The notes beneath the pieces were generated by a model that was not told where the DNA came from, did not search any database, and saw only the letters and a list, made by a program, of their open reading frames with translations. Below are positions 8,650 to 17,475 of a stretch of DNA of 64,000 nucleotides, piece after piece (the first letter of the stretch is position 1; each line of letters begins with the position of its first letter). The DNA is from Rhizobium sp. ARZ01. Lineage in GTDB: Bacteria > Pseudomonadota > Alphaproteobacteria > Rhizobiales > Rhizobiaceae. Both the position numbers and the translations under genes were made by a program. The stretch spans positions 310,001 to 374,000 of the forward strand of contig NZ_JACVAE010000004.1 of assembly GCF_014851675.1 (NCBI RefSeq), in the 5' to 3' direction.

Positions 8650-9884
8650 GCTTCCCCCCGGTGTGAGGACTGCATGAGGCGGGAAAGTCTTTCGCTAACG
8701 CTAGACATGCCCCGATGCCATACCGCGTGCAGCAGTACCGGATCATCCCAATTCATATGCGACGTCACCTCGCAGCGGATCACCCAGGGCAACCACGACC
8801 ACAGGGATAACCCGATAGTGCGAGCAGCAATCCAATCGGAAGGGAGAGTGCACCATCGGACGCCCGGACGGGCTTTCGCTGGAAGCGGCCGGGATTGACC
8901 GGTCAGATCTGCGTAGACCAGCGCTGGTATGTTGACGCCTGCACGTGCGCCTAGGACATGCCAAAGATTAAAGCGCGGGTTGATCTCCAGGAGGTGAAGT
9001 TCACCATCAGGATCTCGTTTGAAATCGAACTTGGCAACGCCCAGCAGGTCCAGCTTCTTAACCAATGCGTGGCCAAGCGATGCCACATCCGCCGCATCCG
9101 TAGTCTCCAGCGCAGTGCTGTGACCACATGACGGCGGATAAGTTCGTATTTTTCGGCCAGTAAACTCGCCGGCAATTTCGCCCCGATCATCAACATAAAC
9201 ATGATAACTTTCGATGCAGCTTTCCGGCCCCGGAATCATCTCCTGGACGAGGAGATCCATTTCGTTGCTGGCCAAACGGGGCCACAGTTCTCGGAACGCC
9301 TCTTCTGTGGCGACCTCGATTGCCTTGCTACCGCCAGAGATCAGTTCCCAAGGTGACCGGCGCCTGAGTGGCTTGATGACGGCCGGAAAGCGCAGATCAA
9401 TGGAAGCCGGCGCTGAGTCCGGACTTGGCCGGATCCTTCGTGATGCCGGAACGGGAAGGCTCAGGCGTTCCGCCAGAGATTGAAAACGGGCCTTGTCGAC
9501 AAGGTCCTCCACCAACGTTGCTTCGGGCAGGATGAAGCGGAAGGCCTGCCCCAGTCTTTCGCGGTATCTTGACGTGAACAGGAGATGGGAATCCTCTTCG
9601 AAGAAAAGGACGGGGGGCTCCTGCTGTGCCGCACCGAAGCGCAGCAACATGTCCGCCAACGCGTCGAGATTCTTTGAGAAGCTCTGCCAGGGTAGGACCG
9701 CTCGGACGAACCGCGAGTAGGTGGTCGGGTTGCCGGGCGGCGCGACAACTGCGCAGCAAATACCAACCAGTCCGAGGGGCCGAACCACATTCATATCGCC
9801 CATGACGCAAGCCATGGGGCTGGCGACCGATTTGCGATTCACGGGAGCTTCCCATGTCTGCTGTGGATGGCGAGTGCGATACAT
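8646..9884 (-). CDS. ATP-grasp ligase of the EPS locus
   Basis: A 412-residue protein with a carbamoyl-phosphate-synthase-like ATP-grasp fold. It has FPAVIKPLRRRSPWEL (ATP-binding Lys and loop), LLVQEMIPGPE (adenine-contacting segment) and LLEINPRFNLWH (metal-binding ExNxR). ATP-grasp enzymes couple a carboxylate to an amine or thiol through an acyl phosphate. Near a sugar aminotransferase, aminoacylation of an amino sugar is a reasonable guess but not shown. The start at 9884 is uncertain; in-frame Met codons follow at residues 24, 28 and 31. It is coupled by ATGA to the metallophosphoesterase. Confidence 0.8.
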   Translation of the reverse strand: MYRTRHPQQTWEAPVNRKSVASPMACVMGDMNVVRPLGLVGICCAVVAPPGNPTTYSRFVRAVLPWQSFSKNLDALADMLLRFGAAQQEPPVLFFEEDSHLLFTSRYRERLGQAFRFILPEATLVEDLVDKARFQSLAERLSLPVPASRRIRPSPDSAPASIDLRFPAVIKPLRRRSPWELISGGSKAIEVATEEAFRELWPRLASNEMDLLVQEMIPGPESCIESYHVYVDDRGEIAGEFTGRKIRTYPPSCGHSTALETTDAADVASLGHALVKKLDLLGVAKFDFKRDPDGELHLLEINPRFNLWHVLGARAGVNIPALVYADLTGQSRPLPAKARPGVRWCTLPSDWIAARTIGLSLWSWLPWVIRCEVTSHMNWDDPVLLHAVWHRGMSSVSERLSRLMQSSHRGEA

Positions 9885-10059
9885 TCGAAATCCTATTCCG
9901 CGGAGCGCCGAGGAGGCTCAGTTGACGCGACGTGCCGTCAAGTGCAACGCGAGAGCTTCCCGCAGCGGCACGGCGGCCGCCGCTTGCAGGCCGAGCATCG
10001 GCCGGACCGGACATGTGTAGCCGCCGGGAACAGGGCCGTGAGCCTGCCGCGTGGCGCGG

Positions 10060-11067
10060 TCACGTAATATACCCCTTCTCCGTCCGCACCCGGCCTTGCT
10101 CAAAGCGGTGGCGCCACCACGAGATGGTCTGATCGAGACCTTCCCGAAGTGAGGTGACAGGTTGCCATCCAGTCTCGCGCTGGAAACGGGAGGAGTCCGC
10201 CAGCAAAGCTCGAACTTCGGAATGTACCGGCCGTAGGCGGCTTTCATCCGTGCGGACAGGCTTGTTGCACTTTGTCATATCGAGGACCAGCTCGATAATG
10301 TCGGCGACGTTCGCCGCCCGCTGGCTGCCTGCATTGTAGGGGCTGCCGAACTCGATCCCGACTGCGCTTCCTGCCGCAAGAAACGCAGCAACCGTATCAC
10401 CTACAAAGGTGAGGTCGCGGATCGGCGTCGTATCGCCCACGAATATGGCCGAGCAGGAAGGGTCGAGCGCCTGCCGAATAATTGTGGGAATGATGGCCCG
10501 CTCGCTCTGACGAGGCCCGAACGTGTTGAACGGTCGCAGGATGACAACGGAAAGCCCGAACGAACGGGCGAATGCTTCCGCCATTGCATCCGCACCGATC
10601 TTCGACGCCGAATAGGGAGATTGTGCCCTCAGAGGATGTGCTTCACCGATCGGCATCGTGATCGCCGTTCCATAGACCTCGCTGGTGGAGGTAACGACCA
10701 CGCGCTCCGTCCCTGCCTGCCGGGCGGCCTCAAGAATGTTAAGCGTGCCGAGGATGTTTGTCTCCACATAGGACTGGGCTGCCGCATAGGAATATGGAAT
10801 TGCGATGAGAGCAGCGAGATGAAATACCAACTGGTGATCCCGCACGATACTGCTAATGAAGTTGGTATCCCGCACATCGCCGCGAACGAGATTGACCTTC
10901 TCCTTTATGGTTTCGGGCAGATCGTCGAGCCAACCATAACTGTCAAAGGAGTTGTAAAGGGCAAGGGCCGTGACCTCGCTCCCGTATTGGACGAGTTTTT
11001 CGGTCAGATGCGATCCAATGAACCCATCAGCTCCGGTTATGAGCACTCTGCTCTTGTCATACCGCAT
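10060..11067 (-). CDS. LegB-like NAD-dependent nucleotide-sugar 4,6-dehydratase
   Basis: A 335-residue extended SDR enzyme with Rossmann motif GADGFIGSHL near the N-terminus and the catalytic pattern TSTSEVYG followed by YSASK. The segments LYNSFDSYGWLDDL and HLAALIAIPYSY closely follow the LegB group, which converts GDP-GlcNAc to the 4-keto-6-deoxy sugar. Recognition is from memory of the family, and UDP-sugar specificity remains possible. It is followed upstream on the same strand by an initiating transferase, a DegT aminotransferase and a nucleotidyltransferase, which fits a 4-amino-4,6-dideoxy-hexose pathway. Confidence 0.8.
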   Translation of the reverse strand: MRYDKSRVLITGADGFIGSHLTEKLVQYGSEVTALALYNSFDSYGWLDDLPETIKEKVNLVRGDVRDTNFISSIVRDHQLVFHLAALIAIPYSYAAAQSYVETNILGTLNILEAARQAGTERVVVTSTSEVYGTAITMPIGEAHPLRAQSPYSASKIGADAMAEAFARSFGLSVVILRPFNTFGPRQSERAIIPTIIRQALDPSCSAIFVGDTTPIRDLTFVGDTVAAFLAAGSAVGIEFGSPYNAGSQRAANVADIIELVLDMTKCNKPVRTDESRLRPVHSEVRALLADSSRFQRETGWQPVTSLREGLDQTISWWRHRFEQGRVRTEKGYIT

Positions 11068-11120
11068 TTAACAACTCCCCTGCGGCGCTTCGCATGTCAA
11101 GTGCGACGATCCCAGTTGGG

Positions 11121-11810
11121 CTAGCGACGCTCGCGTTCTGCCAGAGCGGCGCCAACCGACGGGACCCAGCCAAGGACGGCCAACGCCCCCCGGATCATCC
11201 AAGCAATATCGGAAGCGACGTTGCGGTGTGAGAAATAGGCAAGGTCGAGCTTAGCCTTGGCCGGAAACAGGACGTCGCGATAAAATTGCGTCGGATCCTG
11301 ATCTCGCGGATAGAACTGCCGTTCGTTACGGAACACTACCTGGCTCGGGCCGATCAACCCCGGCCTGTACTGCAGGACTTCCTCGAACTCTTCGCAAAAG
11401 CAATGAACGAAGTCCAAGCTCTCCGGGCGCGGCCCAACGATGGACATCTCGCCGCGTAGCACGTTCCACAATTGCGGCAGTTCGTCGATTTTGGTCGCAG
11501 CGAGGATCTGTCCAACTCTCGTGAGGCGACTGTCGCCGTCCAACGTGAGCGGGCAGCCATCCGTACCGCAATCTGGGCGGAACTTGCGGAACTTGTACAT
11601 CTGGAATGGTTGCCCTCCGACGCCGACTCGTATCTGGGCGAAGAGGATCGGGGGCCCGCCTTCTAGCAGGAGCGCGGCGGCGACCAGAATCATCAGAGGA
11701 GCCAGGAGCACCATCGCGGCTCCCGCGATGAGGATGTCGAACGTCCGCTGCGCGAGCAGGCTGGCGGCTCGCGCTTGCGGCCTCTGCAATGCGACTGGCT
11801 GCATTGTCAT
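11121..11810 (-). CDS. PglC/WcaJ-like initiating sugar-phosphate transferase
   Basis: A 229-residue bacterial sugar transferase. It has one N-terminal membrane or re-entrant helix (FDILIAGAAMVLLAPLMILV), the KFRKFRPD segment, and the hallmark KIDELPQLWNVLRGEMS followed by VGPRPE. It is the short catalytic form without extra membrane helices. It places a sugar-1-phosphate on undecaprenyl phosphate to start the repeat unit. The ATG at 11810 is chosen because it overlaps the aminotransferase stop (ATGA); the longer reading frame to 12095 would run inside that gene. Its pairing with dehydratase and aminotransferase suggests a diamino or amino-dideoxy first sugar. Confidence 0.85.
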   Translation of the reverse strand: MTMQPVALQRPQARAASLLAQRTFDILIAGAAMVLLAPLMILVAAALLLEGGPPILFAQIRVGVGGQPFQMYKFRKFRPDCGTDGCPLTLDGDSRLTRVGQILAATKIDELPQLWNVLRGEMSIVGPRPESLDFVHCFCEEFEEVLQYRPGLIGPSQVVFRNERQFYPRDQDPTQFYRDVLFPAKAKLDLAYFSHRNVASDIAWMIRGALAVLGWVPSVGAALAERERR

Positions 11811-12943
11811 GCCACGGCTCCAGTATTGGCCCTGTTGTGAACCACCTCTGCAAGACGCGCGACGACCATTTCCAGCATGGATGTGCTGATCCGAGGATGT
11901 AGCGGGAGAGTCAACTCGCGTTCGGCGAAGGCTTCGGTTCGCGGCAGATGAAGGTTCGGGTAGAGCTGCCGGTAGAGCGACAGGAGGTGCACTGGGGGAT
12001 AATGGATGGTGGTCTGAATCCCAGCGGCTCGAAGGTAATCGATCACGTCCTGCCGGTTCACGAAGGACGGCAACAGAACCGGCATGATATGACAAGCGGA
12101 CAGATTGCTTCCGGAGAACGGGACTTGGACCGAAGGACAGTCCAGCGCAATCAGGCGGCGGTAGATCAAGCTCAATGCCAGCCTGATGCCGTTCCAGTTC
12201 TGGAGTTGCTTCAGTTGCGCCAGGCCGATGGCTGCGCGTAACTCGTCCATGCGATAGTTGAAGCCCAGCATGGTGACGTCGTAATGCGGCGTACGGCTAT
12301 TCAGCCTCTGATGCGTGGTGCTAGTCATCCCGTGAGCGCGCGCCTGCCGGATTGCCTCGCGCACGACACCATCCCGTGCCAGGACGGCACCGCCTTCGGC
12401 CGTCGTCATGTTCTTGTTGCCATAGAAGCTGAATGCCGCTGCATCGCCGAACGTGCCGGCTTCCCTCAGGCCGGGTGCATGCGCTGCATCCTCAATAAGC
12501 AGCAGCCCTCTCCGCCGAGCGAATGCACGCCATGCCTCGCGGTCAGGTAGATATCCGGCAAAATGAACCAGGATGACGGCTTTCGTGCGCGGGGTGCACC
12601 GCGCCTCCGCCTCGGCCAAGGACATGAGTGGCACATCCATTGACTCGATGTCGACAAAGACGGGGTCAGCACCGACATAGCGAACGGCATTGGCGGTAGC
12701 GACGAAGGTGAGGCTCGGCACGAGCACTTCGTCACCGTGCTCCACCCCAAGCGCCAGCAGGATCAGGTGCAAGGCCGCCGTGCACGAGCTAACGGCGACA
12801 GCGTCCTCCGCTCCATGCATCGTGGCAAACGCCTCCTCAAAGGCGCGCACGCGATCTCCCATCGTCAGCCATTCGCTGTCGATGACCTCGGAAAGCATGG
12901 CCTTTTCCTCAGCACCTACAATGGGCGCGGAAACCAGCAGCAT
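11807..12943 (-). CDS. DegT/DnrJ/EryC1/StrS-family nucleotide-sugar aminotransferase
   Basis: A 378-residue PLP-dependent sugar aminotransferase. It has VPSLTFVATANAV near residues 75-87, EDAAHAPG (PLP pyridine-contacting Asp region) near 151, and SFYGNKNMTTAEGG with the PLP lysine at K177. Full family length. It is expected to aminate the 4-keto sugar made by the neighbouring dehydratase. It is coupled to the initiating transferase by an ATGA overlap. Confidence 0.88.
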   Translation of the reverse strand: MLLVSAPIVGAEEKAMLSEVIDSEWLTMGDRVRAFEEAFATMHGAEDAVAVSSCTAALHLILLALGVEHGDEVLVPSLTFVATANAVRYVGADPVFVDIESMDVPLMSLAEAEARCTPRTKAVILVHFAGYLPDREAWRAFARRRGLLLIEDAAHAPGLREAGTFGDAAAFSFYGNKNMTTAEGGAVLARDGVVREAIRQARAHGMTSTTHQRLNSRTPHYDVTMLGFNYRMDELRAAIGLAQLKQLQNWNGIRLALSLIYRRLIALDCPSVQVPFSGSNLSACHIMPVLLPSFVNRQDVIDYLRAAGIQTTIHYPPVHLLSLYRQLYPNLHLPRTEAFAERELTLPLHPRISTSMLEMVVARLAEVVHNRANTGAVA

Positions 12944-13011
12944 GGAGACACTTCCTTCGGCTCATGTGAAGACGGTTGGGTACCCGCAGATCCGGTTGGC
13001 GCGCCGCCGCG

Positions 13012-13731
13012 TTAGGCTGCGGAAACCGCTTCTATCGAGGCCGACTGTTCATCCCAGGCGATGTCCTGAGCGTTCTGGAAATCCTCGACGCGCCCGATAT
13101 CCAGCCAAAGGCCCTTGTGCCGAAAGACACGCACGTCCTGGCCGCTCTCAAGCATCTGCAGGATTAAATCATCGAAGCCGAATGGAACGCCTGTCGGGAT
13201 AAACTCGAAAACGGTCGGATTCATGCAATAGAGGCCCATGCTGACGAGGTGCGTCAGCGCTGGCTTTTCGCGGAACCTCTTTACGGATCCGTCCTGCTCG
13301 TCGATGACGCCGAAATCCATCTTGTGTGAACGAACGGTGGTCGCGATCGTCAGTGGAGCGCAGTGCTTGTGATGAAAGCTAACGAATTGGTTCAGGCTCA
13401 AGTCGGTCAATACGTCGCCGTTCAGCACTAGAAATGGCTCGGTGAGATCGTCCCGAAGAAGGGAAAGCGGGCCGATCGTTCCCAACGGCTCAATTTCCTG
13501 CGTGTACAAGATCCTCATGTTCCATTGGGCGCCGTCACCGCAGACGCTGCGAATGAGATGTCCGAGGTAGCCGGTGGTGATGTAGACATCCTGCACCCCG
13601 TTCCGCCTGAGCCACTTTAAGAGAAGCTCCAGGACCGGTCTCGATCCGATCGGCATTAGAGGCTTTGGAAGGACCGACGTAAAGGGTCGCAATCTTGTAC
13701 CCTTCCCCCCGCATTGAATGACAACCTTCAT
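13012..13731 (-). CDS. Sugar-1-phosphate nucleotidyltransferase
   Basis: A 239-residue NTP-transferase. It has the N-terminal signature GGKGTRLRPFTSVLPKPLMP (residues 8-27), then LGTIGPLSLL and LVLNGDVLTD (metal-binding Asp region). The short form lacks a left-handed helix acyltransferase domain. It likely supplies the GDP- or UDP-HexNAc for the downstream dehydratase. Nucleotide choice cannot be read with confidence. It is the first gene of the leftward sugar-synthesis unit. Confidence 0.85.
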   Translation of the reverse strand: MKVVIQCGGKGTRLRPFTSVLPKPLMPIGSRPVLELLLKWLRRNGVQDVYITTGYLGHLIRSVCGDGAQWNMRILYTQEIEPLGTIGPLSLLRDDLTEPFLVLNGDVLTDLSLNQFVSFHHKHCAPLTIATTVRSHKMDFGVIDEQDGSVKRFREKPALTHLVSMGLYCMNPTVFEFIPTGVPFGFDDLILQMLESGQDVRVFRHKGLWLDIGRVEDFQNAQDIAWDEQSASIEAVSAA

Positions 13732-14108
13732 CTCATCCTCCCTCTTCCCTAGCCCTTACGGCTTAGCGCTAGGGTGATGCCGGCGCTTTTGAAAGCAACA
13801 GAGGCAGCTTTACTTGTGCGACGTTTCGATGAACTACTCCAAAGGATATGGAACTGAGGGAGTGCTGTCTTCGTGTGTTCGAACGATGCGTGCGGTTCTG
13901 GTCGCGACGATCGTATGAAGCTAGCACGCGCCGTCGATGCCAGATTTCTGAGCCTTTTCGCCTGCCGACCTCATCCGAACGAATGAAGACGCCCGACACA
14001 GGGCTCCTTAGGCTTTAACGCTCGGTTTGCCGCAAATGACGAGGCAGGAGCTGAATTATGCATCCTCGCGGAAGTTGTCTCGTACTGTCGAAATAGAGGT
14101 CGCAAATT
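13732..14108. other. Divergent intergenic region between nucleotidyltransferase and wzc-like genes
   Basis: About 380 bp with no credible gene. It must contain the start signals of the leftward sugar-nucleotide unit and the rightward co-polymerase unit. GAGG lies just upstream of the rightward ATG at 14109. No promoter pair is clear enough to place. Confidence 0.5.
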
Positions 14109-16244
14109 ATGGAACGTGTTAGGCCACCAAACGGGAGATATTCTCGGTTAGACGGTCCGGCGCCTTCGGATTCGCGACGTGATCCTGGATCTCAGTTCTC
14201 CAAACTCCTCGACATGATAAGACGGCACATGGTTTTAATAGGCGCGATGGCAGGGCTCGGTACTTTTGTGACTGTCATTGCCGCGTTGGCAGCCCCGCCC
14301 TCGTACACGGCGACGGCTCAGATCGTCATCGACCCTGGGCGGGATGCGACACATTCGACCATTTACGAGACCGTCGATCCGACTGTGATTGATACGGCGA
14401 TCGCTATTCTAACTTCCGAAGATCACTTCCGTTCGGTGCGCGCCAGCCTTTACGATTACCCCGGCTTTCAGTCTGAGACGCGAGAAGAGACGTCGGCACT
14501 AAGGAACTCCATCGAAGAGTTACGGGCATGGCTCCATGCGCTCGTTGGTTCGATCAAAAGCATTTTTCCTGTGCCGGATGATCCGAAACCTGAAAGTGGT
14601 GACGAACGGCCGGGTATTCCCAGCGTCGGGGAACTCAGAGCAGGCTTAACAGTCAACCAAGAGCGCCGCTCCCGCATCATCTCCGTGAGTTACACGGGCA
14701 AGAGTCCCGAAAAAACTGCCGTCATCGCGAACCAGTTCGTAGACCTCCACATCAAAGAACTGCGCGACCGGAACCGACAGGCGGCCGAACGTTTGGCTGC
14801 TCGGCTGGACCAGCGCCTCGTGGAGGTCAAAGCCAAGGCTCAGGACGCGGAGGAGAGGGTACAATCTTTCCGCATCATCCATGGAACAAATAGTGTCGAG
14901 GCTGATGCGGAACTGATCGCCCAAACGAGGCGGCAGCTTGCACGCGCGAGGTCCGAAATAGCGGTAAGAGAAGCAGCTATCGATACGCCTCCTGGTGCCG
15001 AAGCGGGGAGGGCCAAGGTTGGCGATGTGCAGGCCCCAGAACTGGGCGCGACAGGTGATTTGAGCGAGCGTCTGCAGGCGCCGATAAACAACGAGGCTGA
15101 GGTTGTTCGCTCACAAGCGTCGATGCTGGAGCAATATCTGAAATCACTGCAGAGCGGCGCCGCCGACCGTCTCGATTCTGAAGCCGAGCTTCGCTTTCTC
15201 GAGCGTCAAGCCGCTTCCGCTGCGGAACATTATAACGACCTCCTCCGGCGCAAGCAGGAGATAGCTGAGGAGCAGGATAACTCGACAGTGGCGGCGCATA
15301 TCCTCGCAACGGCACATGCGCCGACGCGCCCCAGTTCGATCAACCCGATCCTCTTCATACCAGCCGGACTAATCGCTTTCTCTGCGTTGGGAGCGGCAAT
15401 CGCATTCTTTCTTGAGAGCATGGATCGCACTCTGCGGAGTGAACGCGACATAGTTGACGTCCTCGGCGTCTCCTGCATCGGCCTCGTTCCGAATATTCCC
15501 TCTATTTACCGGCGACCCGGAAGAGCCGGTTTTTTATTCGATGGAGTTTCATCAGCATACGGCCAGGCGATCTATTCGATCGCAGCGGCAACGCTCCAGC
15601 CTGCTGGTGCGAGTGTTGAGCCGTTGGTTATCCTTGTGACATCCAGTTTGCCCGGCGAAGGCAAGACGACGCTGGCCACGGGCCTTGCTGCCTGCGCGGC
15701 GCGCCTTGGACGCTGTGTTCTTCTAGTCGACCGCGACCTCAAAGATCCCCGCGGTTCAGCGGCATTCGAAATCGTAGCGGACGAGAATGCATGCCACTCG
15801 CTCCCTCAGAAACAGACGAGCGTTGGGCCGATTGGCCGGATTCCAGATCTGGAATGCGACTATCTTCCGGTGCACCGGACAGGTGCCGACCAGCCTTCGC
15901 TTGTTGCGGCTCAGAATGTTGTCGAAATCTGTCAACGGCTGCGCGGGAGCTACGATTGCGTCATCATTGATGGCCCGCCAGCCTTCGCAACGGAAGCCCG
16001 CCTCCTTTCCACTGTAGCCGACAAGGTGATCTTTGCGGTGCGCTGGGGAAGCACCAGGCGCGAGGTCGCCTGCAATGCCCTTCAGCAGTTGCAGCGCTCC
16101 AGTCGGTTCGAGAGCCTGGCCAATGTTCATGCGGTGTTGACGCGCGTCCATTTGAGAAAGCACGCACGGTATCGGCTCGGGGATATGGGTGAATTCCTCC
16201 AGAAGCACCGAAGACATTATACGCGCTCCGGCCTGTGGAGTTGA
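14109..16244 (+). CDS. wzc: Wzc-like polysaccharide co-polymerase with P-loop kinase domain
   Basis: A 711-residue inner-membrane protein. An N-terminal Wzz domain has its first membrane segment at residues ~40-65. A long coiled-coil periplasmic part includes RLAARLDQRLVEVKAKAQDA. A second membrane segment lies near 415-435, and a cytoplasmic kinase-like domain follows with Walker A LPGEGKTT (~513-520), Walker A' LLVDRDLKDP and Walker B CVIIDGPP. It controls chain length and links to the export channel. The C-terminus has only two scattered tyrosines, not a dense Tyr cluster, so autophosphorylation may be weak. It overlaps the next gene by 10 bp. Confidence 0.85.
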   Translation: MERVRPPNGRYSRLDGPAPSDSRRDPGSQFSKLLDMIRRHMVLIGAMAGLGTFVTVIAALAAPPSYTATAQIVIDPGRDATHSTIYETVDPTVIDTAIAILTSEDHFRSVRASLYDYPGFQSETREETSALRNSIEELRAWLHALVGSIKSIFPVPDDPKPESGDERPGIPSVGELRAGLTVNQERRSRIISVSYTGKSPEKTAVIANQFVDLHIKELRDRNRQAAERLAARLDQRLVEVKAKAQDAEERVQSFRIIHGTNSVEADAELIAQTRRQLARARSEIAVREAAIDTPPGAEAGRAKVGDVQAPELGATGDLSERLQAPINNEAEVVRSQASMLEQYLKSLQSGAADRLDSEAELRFLERQAASAAEHYNDLLRRKQEIAEEQDNSTVAAHILATAHAPTRPSSINPILFIPAGLIAFSALGAAIAFFLESMDRTLRSERDIVDVLGVSCIGLVPNIPSIYRRPGRAGFLFDGVSSAYGQAIYSIAAATLQPAGASVEPLVILVTSSLPGEGKTTLATGLAACAARLGRCVLLVDRDLKDPRGSAAFEIVADENACHSLPQKQTSVGPIGRIPDLECDYLPVHRTGADQPSLVAAQNVVEICQRLRGSYDCVIIDGPPAFATEARLLSTVADKVIFAVRWGSTRREVACNALQQLQRSSRFESLANVHAVLTRVHLRKHARYRLGDMGEFLQKHRRHYTRSGLWS

Positions 16245-17446
16245 CTTCAGCTCATGGTGATCAGCATCGAAATCGTTACCAGCTGGGAGTAGGAGCCGAA
16301 ACGTTGCGGTGGTGCTTTGTTTCTCCTGGATACCGATCGACTCAGGTCCTCGCCGGCGATTCCCGCTCGTCGGGTGGCGCAGAAGCACAGATAGCTCATC
16401 TTGCCGCGGCTCTTGCGGGTCTTGGGCATGAGGTAGGCCTCCTGTACGGTAGCGGGCAGACACAGTCTATCAACAAGATCTCGGGTGTCACCTGCATCGA
16501 GGCTGCGCCGGCGTGGCGATTCCCTAGAAGTCTCCCGGCATTCTGGCGTGCCATGGACATGTTACGCCCGGATGTTCTCTATGCGCGCCTTCCAACTGAT
16601 TTTCTTTGGTTGATGGGCCTTTTTGCCCGTTGCCGCGGGGATACGCGCTTCGTGTATGCCTTGGCCAATGACCTTCATTGCACGCCCTGGACCGCATACG
16701 ACCACAAGAAATGGTTTCACGCTCCGCTATTCAGCCTTGGTTTGCGAAGCACCGACCTGATCGCGGTTCAGCACGTTCAGCAATTGGCTATCCTCAATCC
16801 GCGGCTGCGAAAGCGTACGGCACACGTGCCGAATTTAGTGCGCTCGGTCTGCGAAAGTCCTCGCGTCTACGACGCGACCACCATTGATGCGATCTGGATC
16901 GCGAAGATCCGCAACAGCAAACAGCTCCATCTCTACTTGGATTTGGCGGCAGCGCTACCCAGGCTGCGCTTCGCATTGGTCGGCGGATTCGACCCCACAG
17001 TGAGCGGCACGCTACAGGCTGGGCTCGAGCAGCGGATATCCAAACTAGAAAACTTGACCTTCTACGGTCCGCAGCGTGACGACAAAGTGATGGCATTGCT
17101 CGCGGAATGCAAAATATTGGTAAATACCTCCTGCGCTGAAGGCTTTCCCAACACTATGCTTGAGGCGTGGAGCGTAGGGGTTCCCGTTGTGTCACTATCG
17201 GTGGATCCGGGAGGAGTGATCGAGCAGGAGGGAATGGGCTTCGTCAGCCGAACCATGACTCAGCTGGTTCATGATGTCGATGCACTCGCTCGAACGAAGT
17301 CGCTGAATCAGCGGTGCGGAAAAGTTGCGCTTTCCTACGTTCGCCGACGGCATAGCCTCGAGGCGGTGTGCCAGGCCCTGGAAGAGGCTCTTCCCGGGAT
17401 ACGAGTAGGCGTGACGCCGACAATACAGTCTATGGGTCGCGGCTGA
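16235..17446 (+). CDS. GT4-family glycosyltransferase
   Basis: A 403-residue GT-B-fold protein. N-terminal GGAEAQIAHLAAALAGLGHE is a typical donor/acceptor loop. The C-terminal domain has CAEGFPNTMLEAWSVGVPVV, the EX7E motif of GT4. The GTG at 16235 lies inside the end of the wzc-like gene, and an ATG in a suitable frame is not available nearby. It probably adds one sugar of the repeat unit on the cytoplasmic face. Confidence 0.82.
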   Translation: MELTSAHGDQHRNRYQLGVGAETLRWCFVSPGYRSTQVLAGDSRSSGGAEAQIAHLAAALAGLGHEVGLLYGSGQTQSINKISGVTCIEAAPAWRFPRSLPAFWRAMDMLRPDVLYARLPTDFLWLMGLFARCRGDTRFVYALANDLHCTPWTAYDHKKWFHAPLFSLGLRSTDLIAVQHVQQLAILNPRLRKRTAHVPNLVRSVCESPRVYDATTIDAIWIAKIRNSKQLHLYLDLAAALPRLRFALVGGFDPTVSGTLQAGLEQRISKLENLTFYGPQRDDKVMALLAECKILVNTSCAEGFPNTMLEAWSVGVPVVSLSVDPGGVIEQEGMGFVSRTMTQLVHDVDALARTKSLNQRCGKVALSYVRRRHSLEAVCQALEEALPGIRVGVTPTIQSMGRG

Positions 17447-17475
17447 TCCAGACTCGAAGGTAGGGGTGACCGGCG

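Noticed and set aside
11811..12095. N-terminal extension of the initiating transferase
   Set aside because: It overlaps the aminotransferase almost 290 bp and reads as low-complexity Ser/Pro/Arg; the ATGA overlap start is better.
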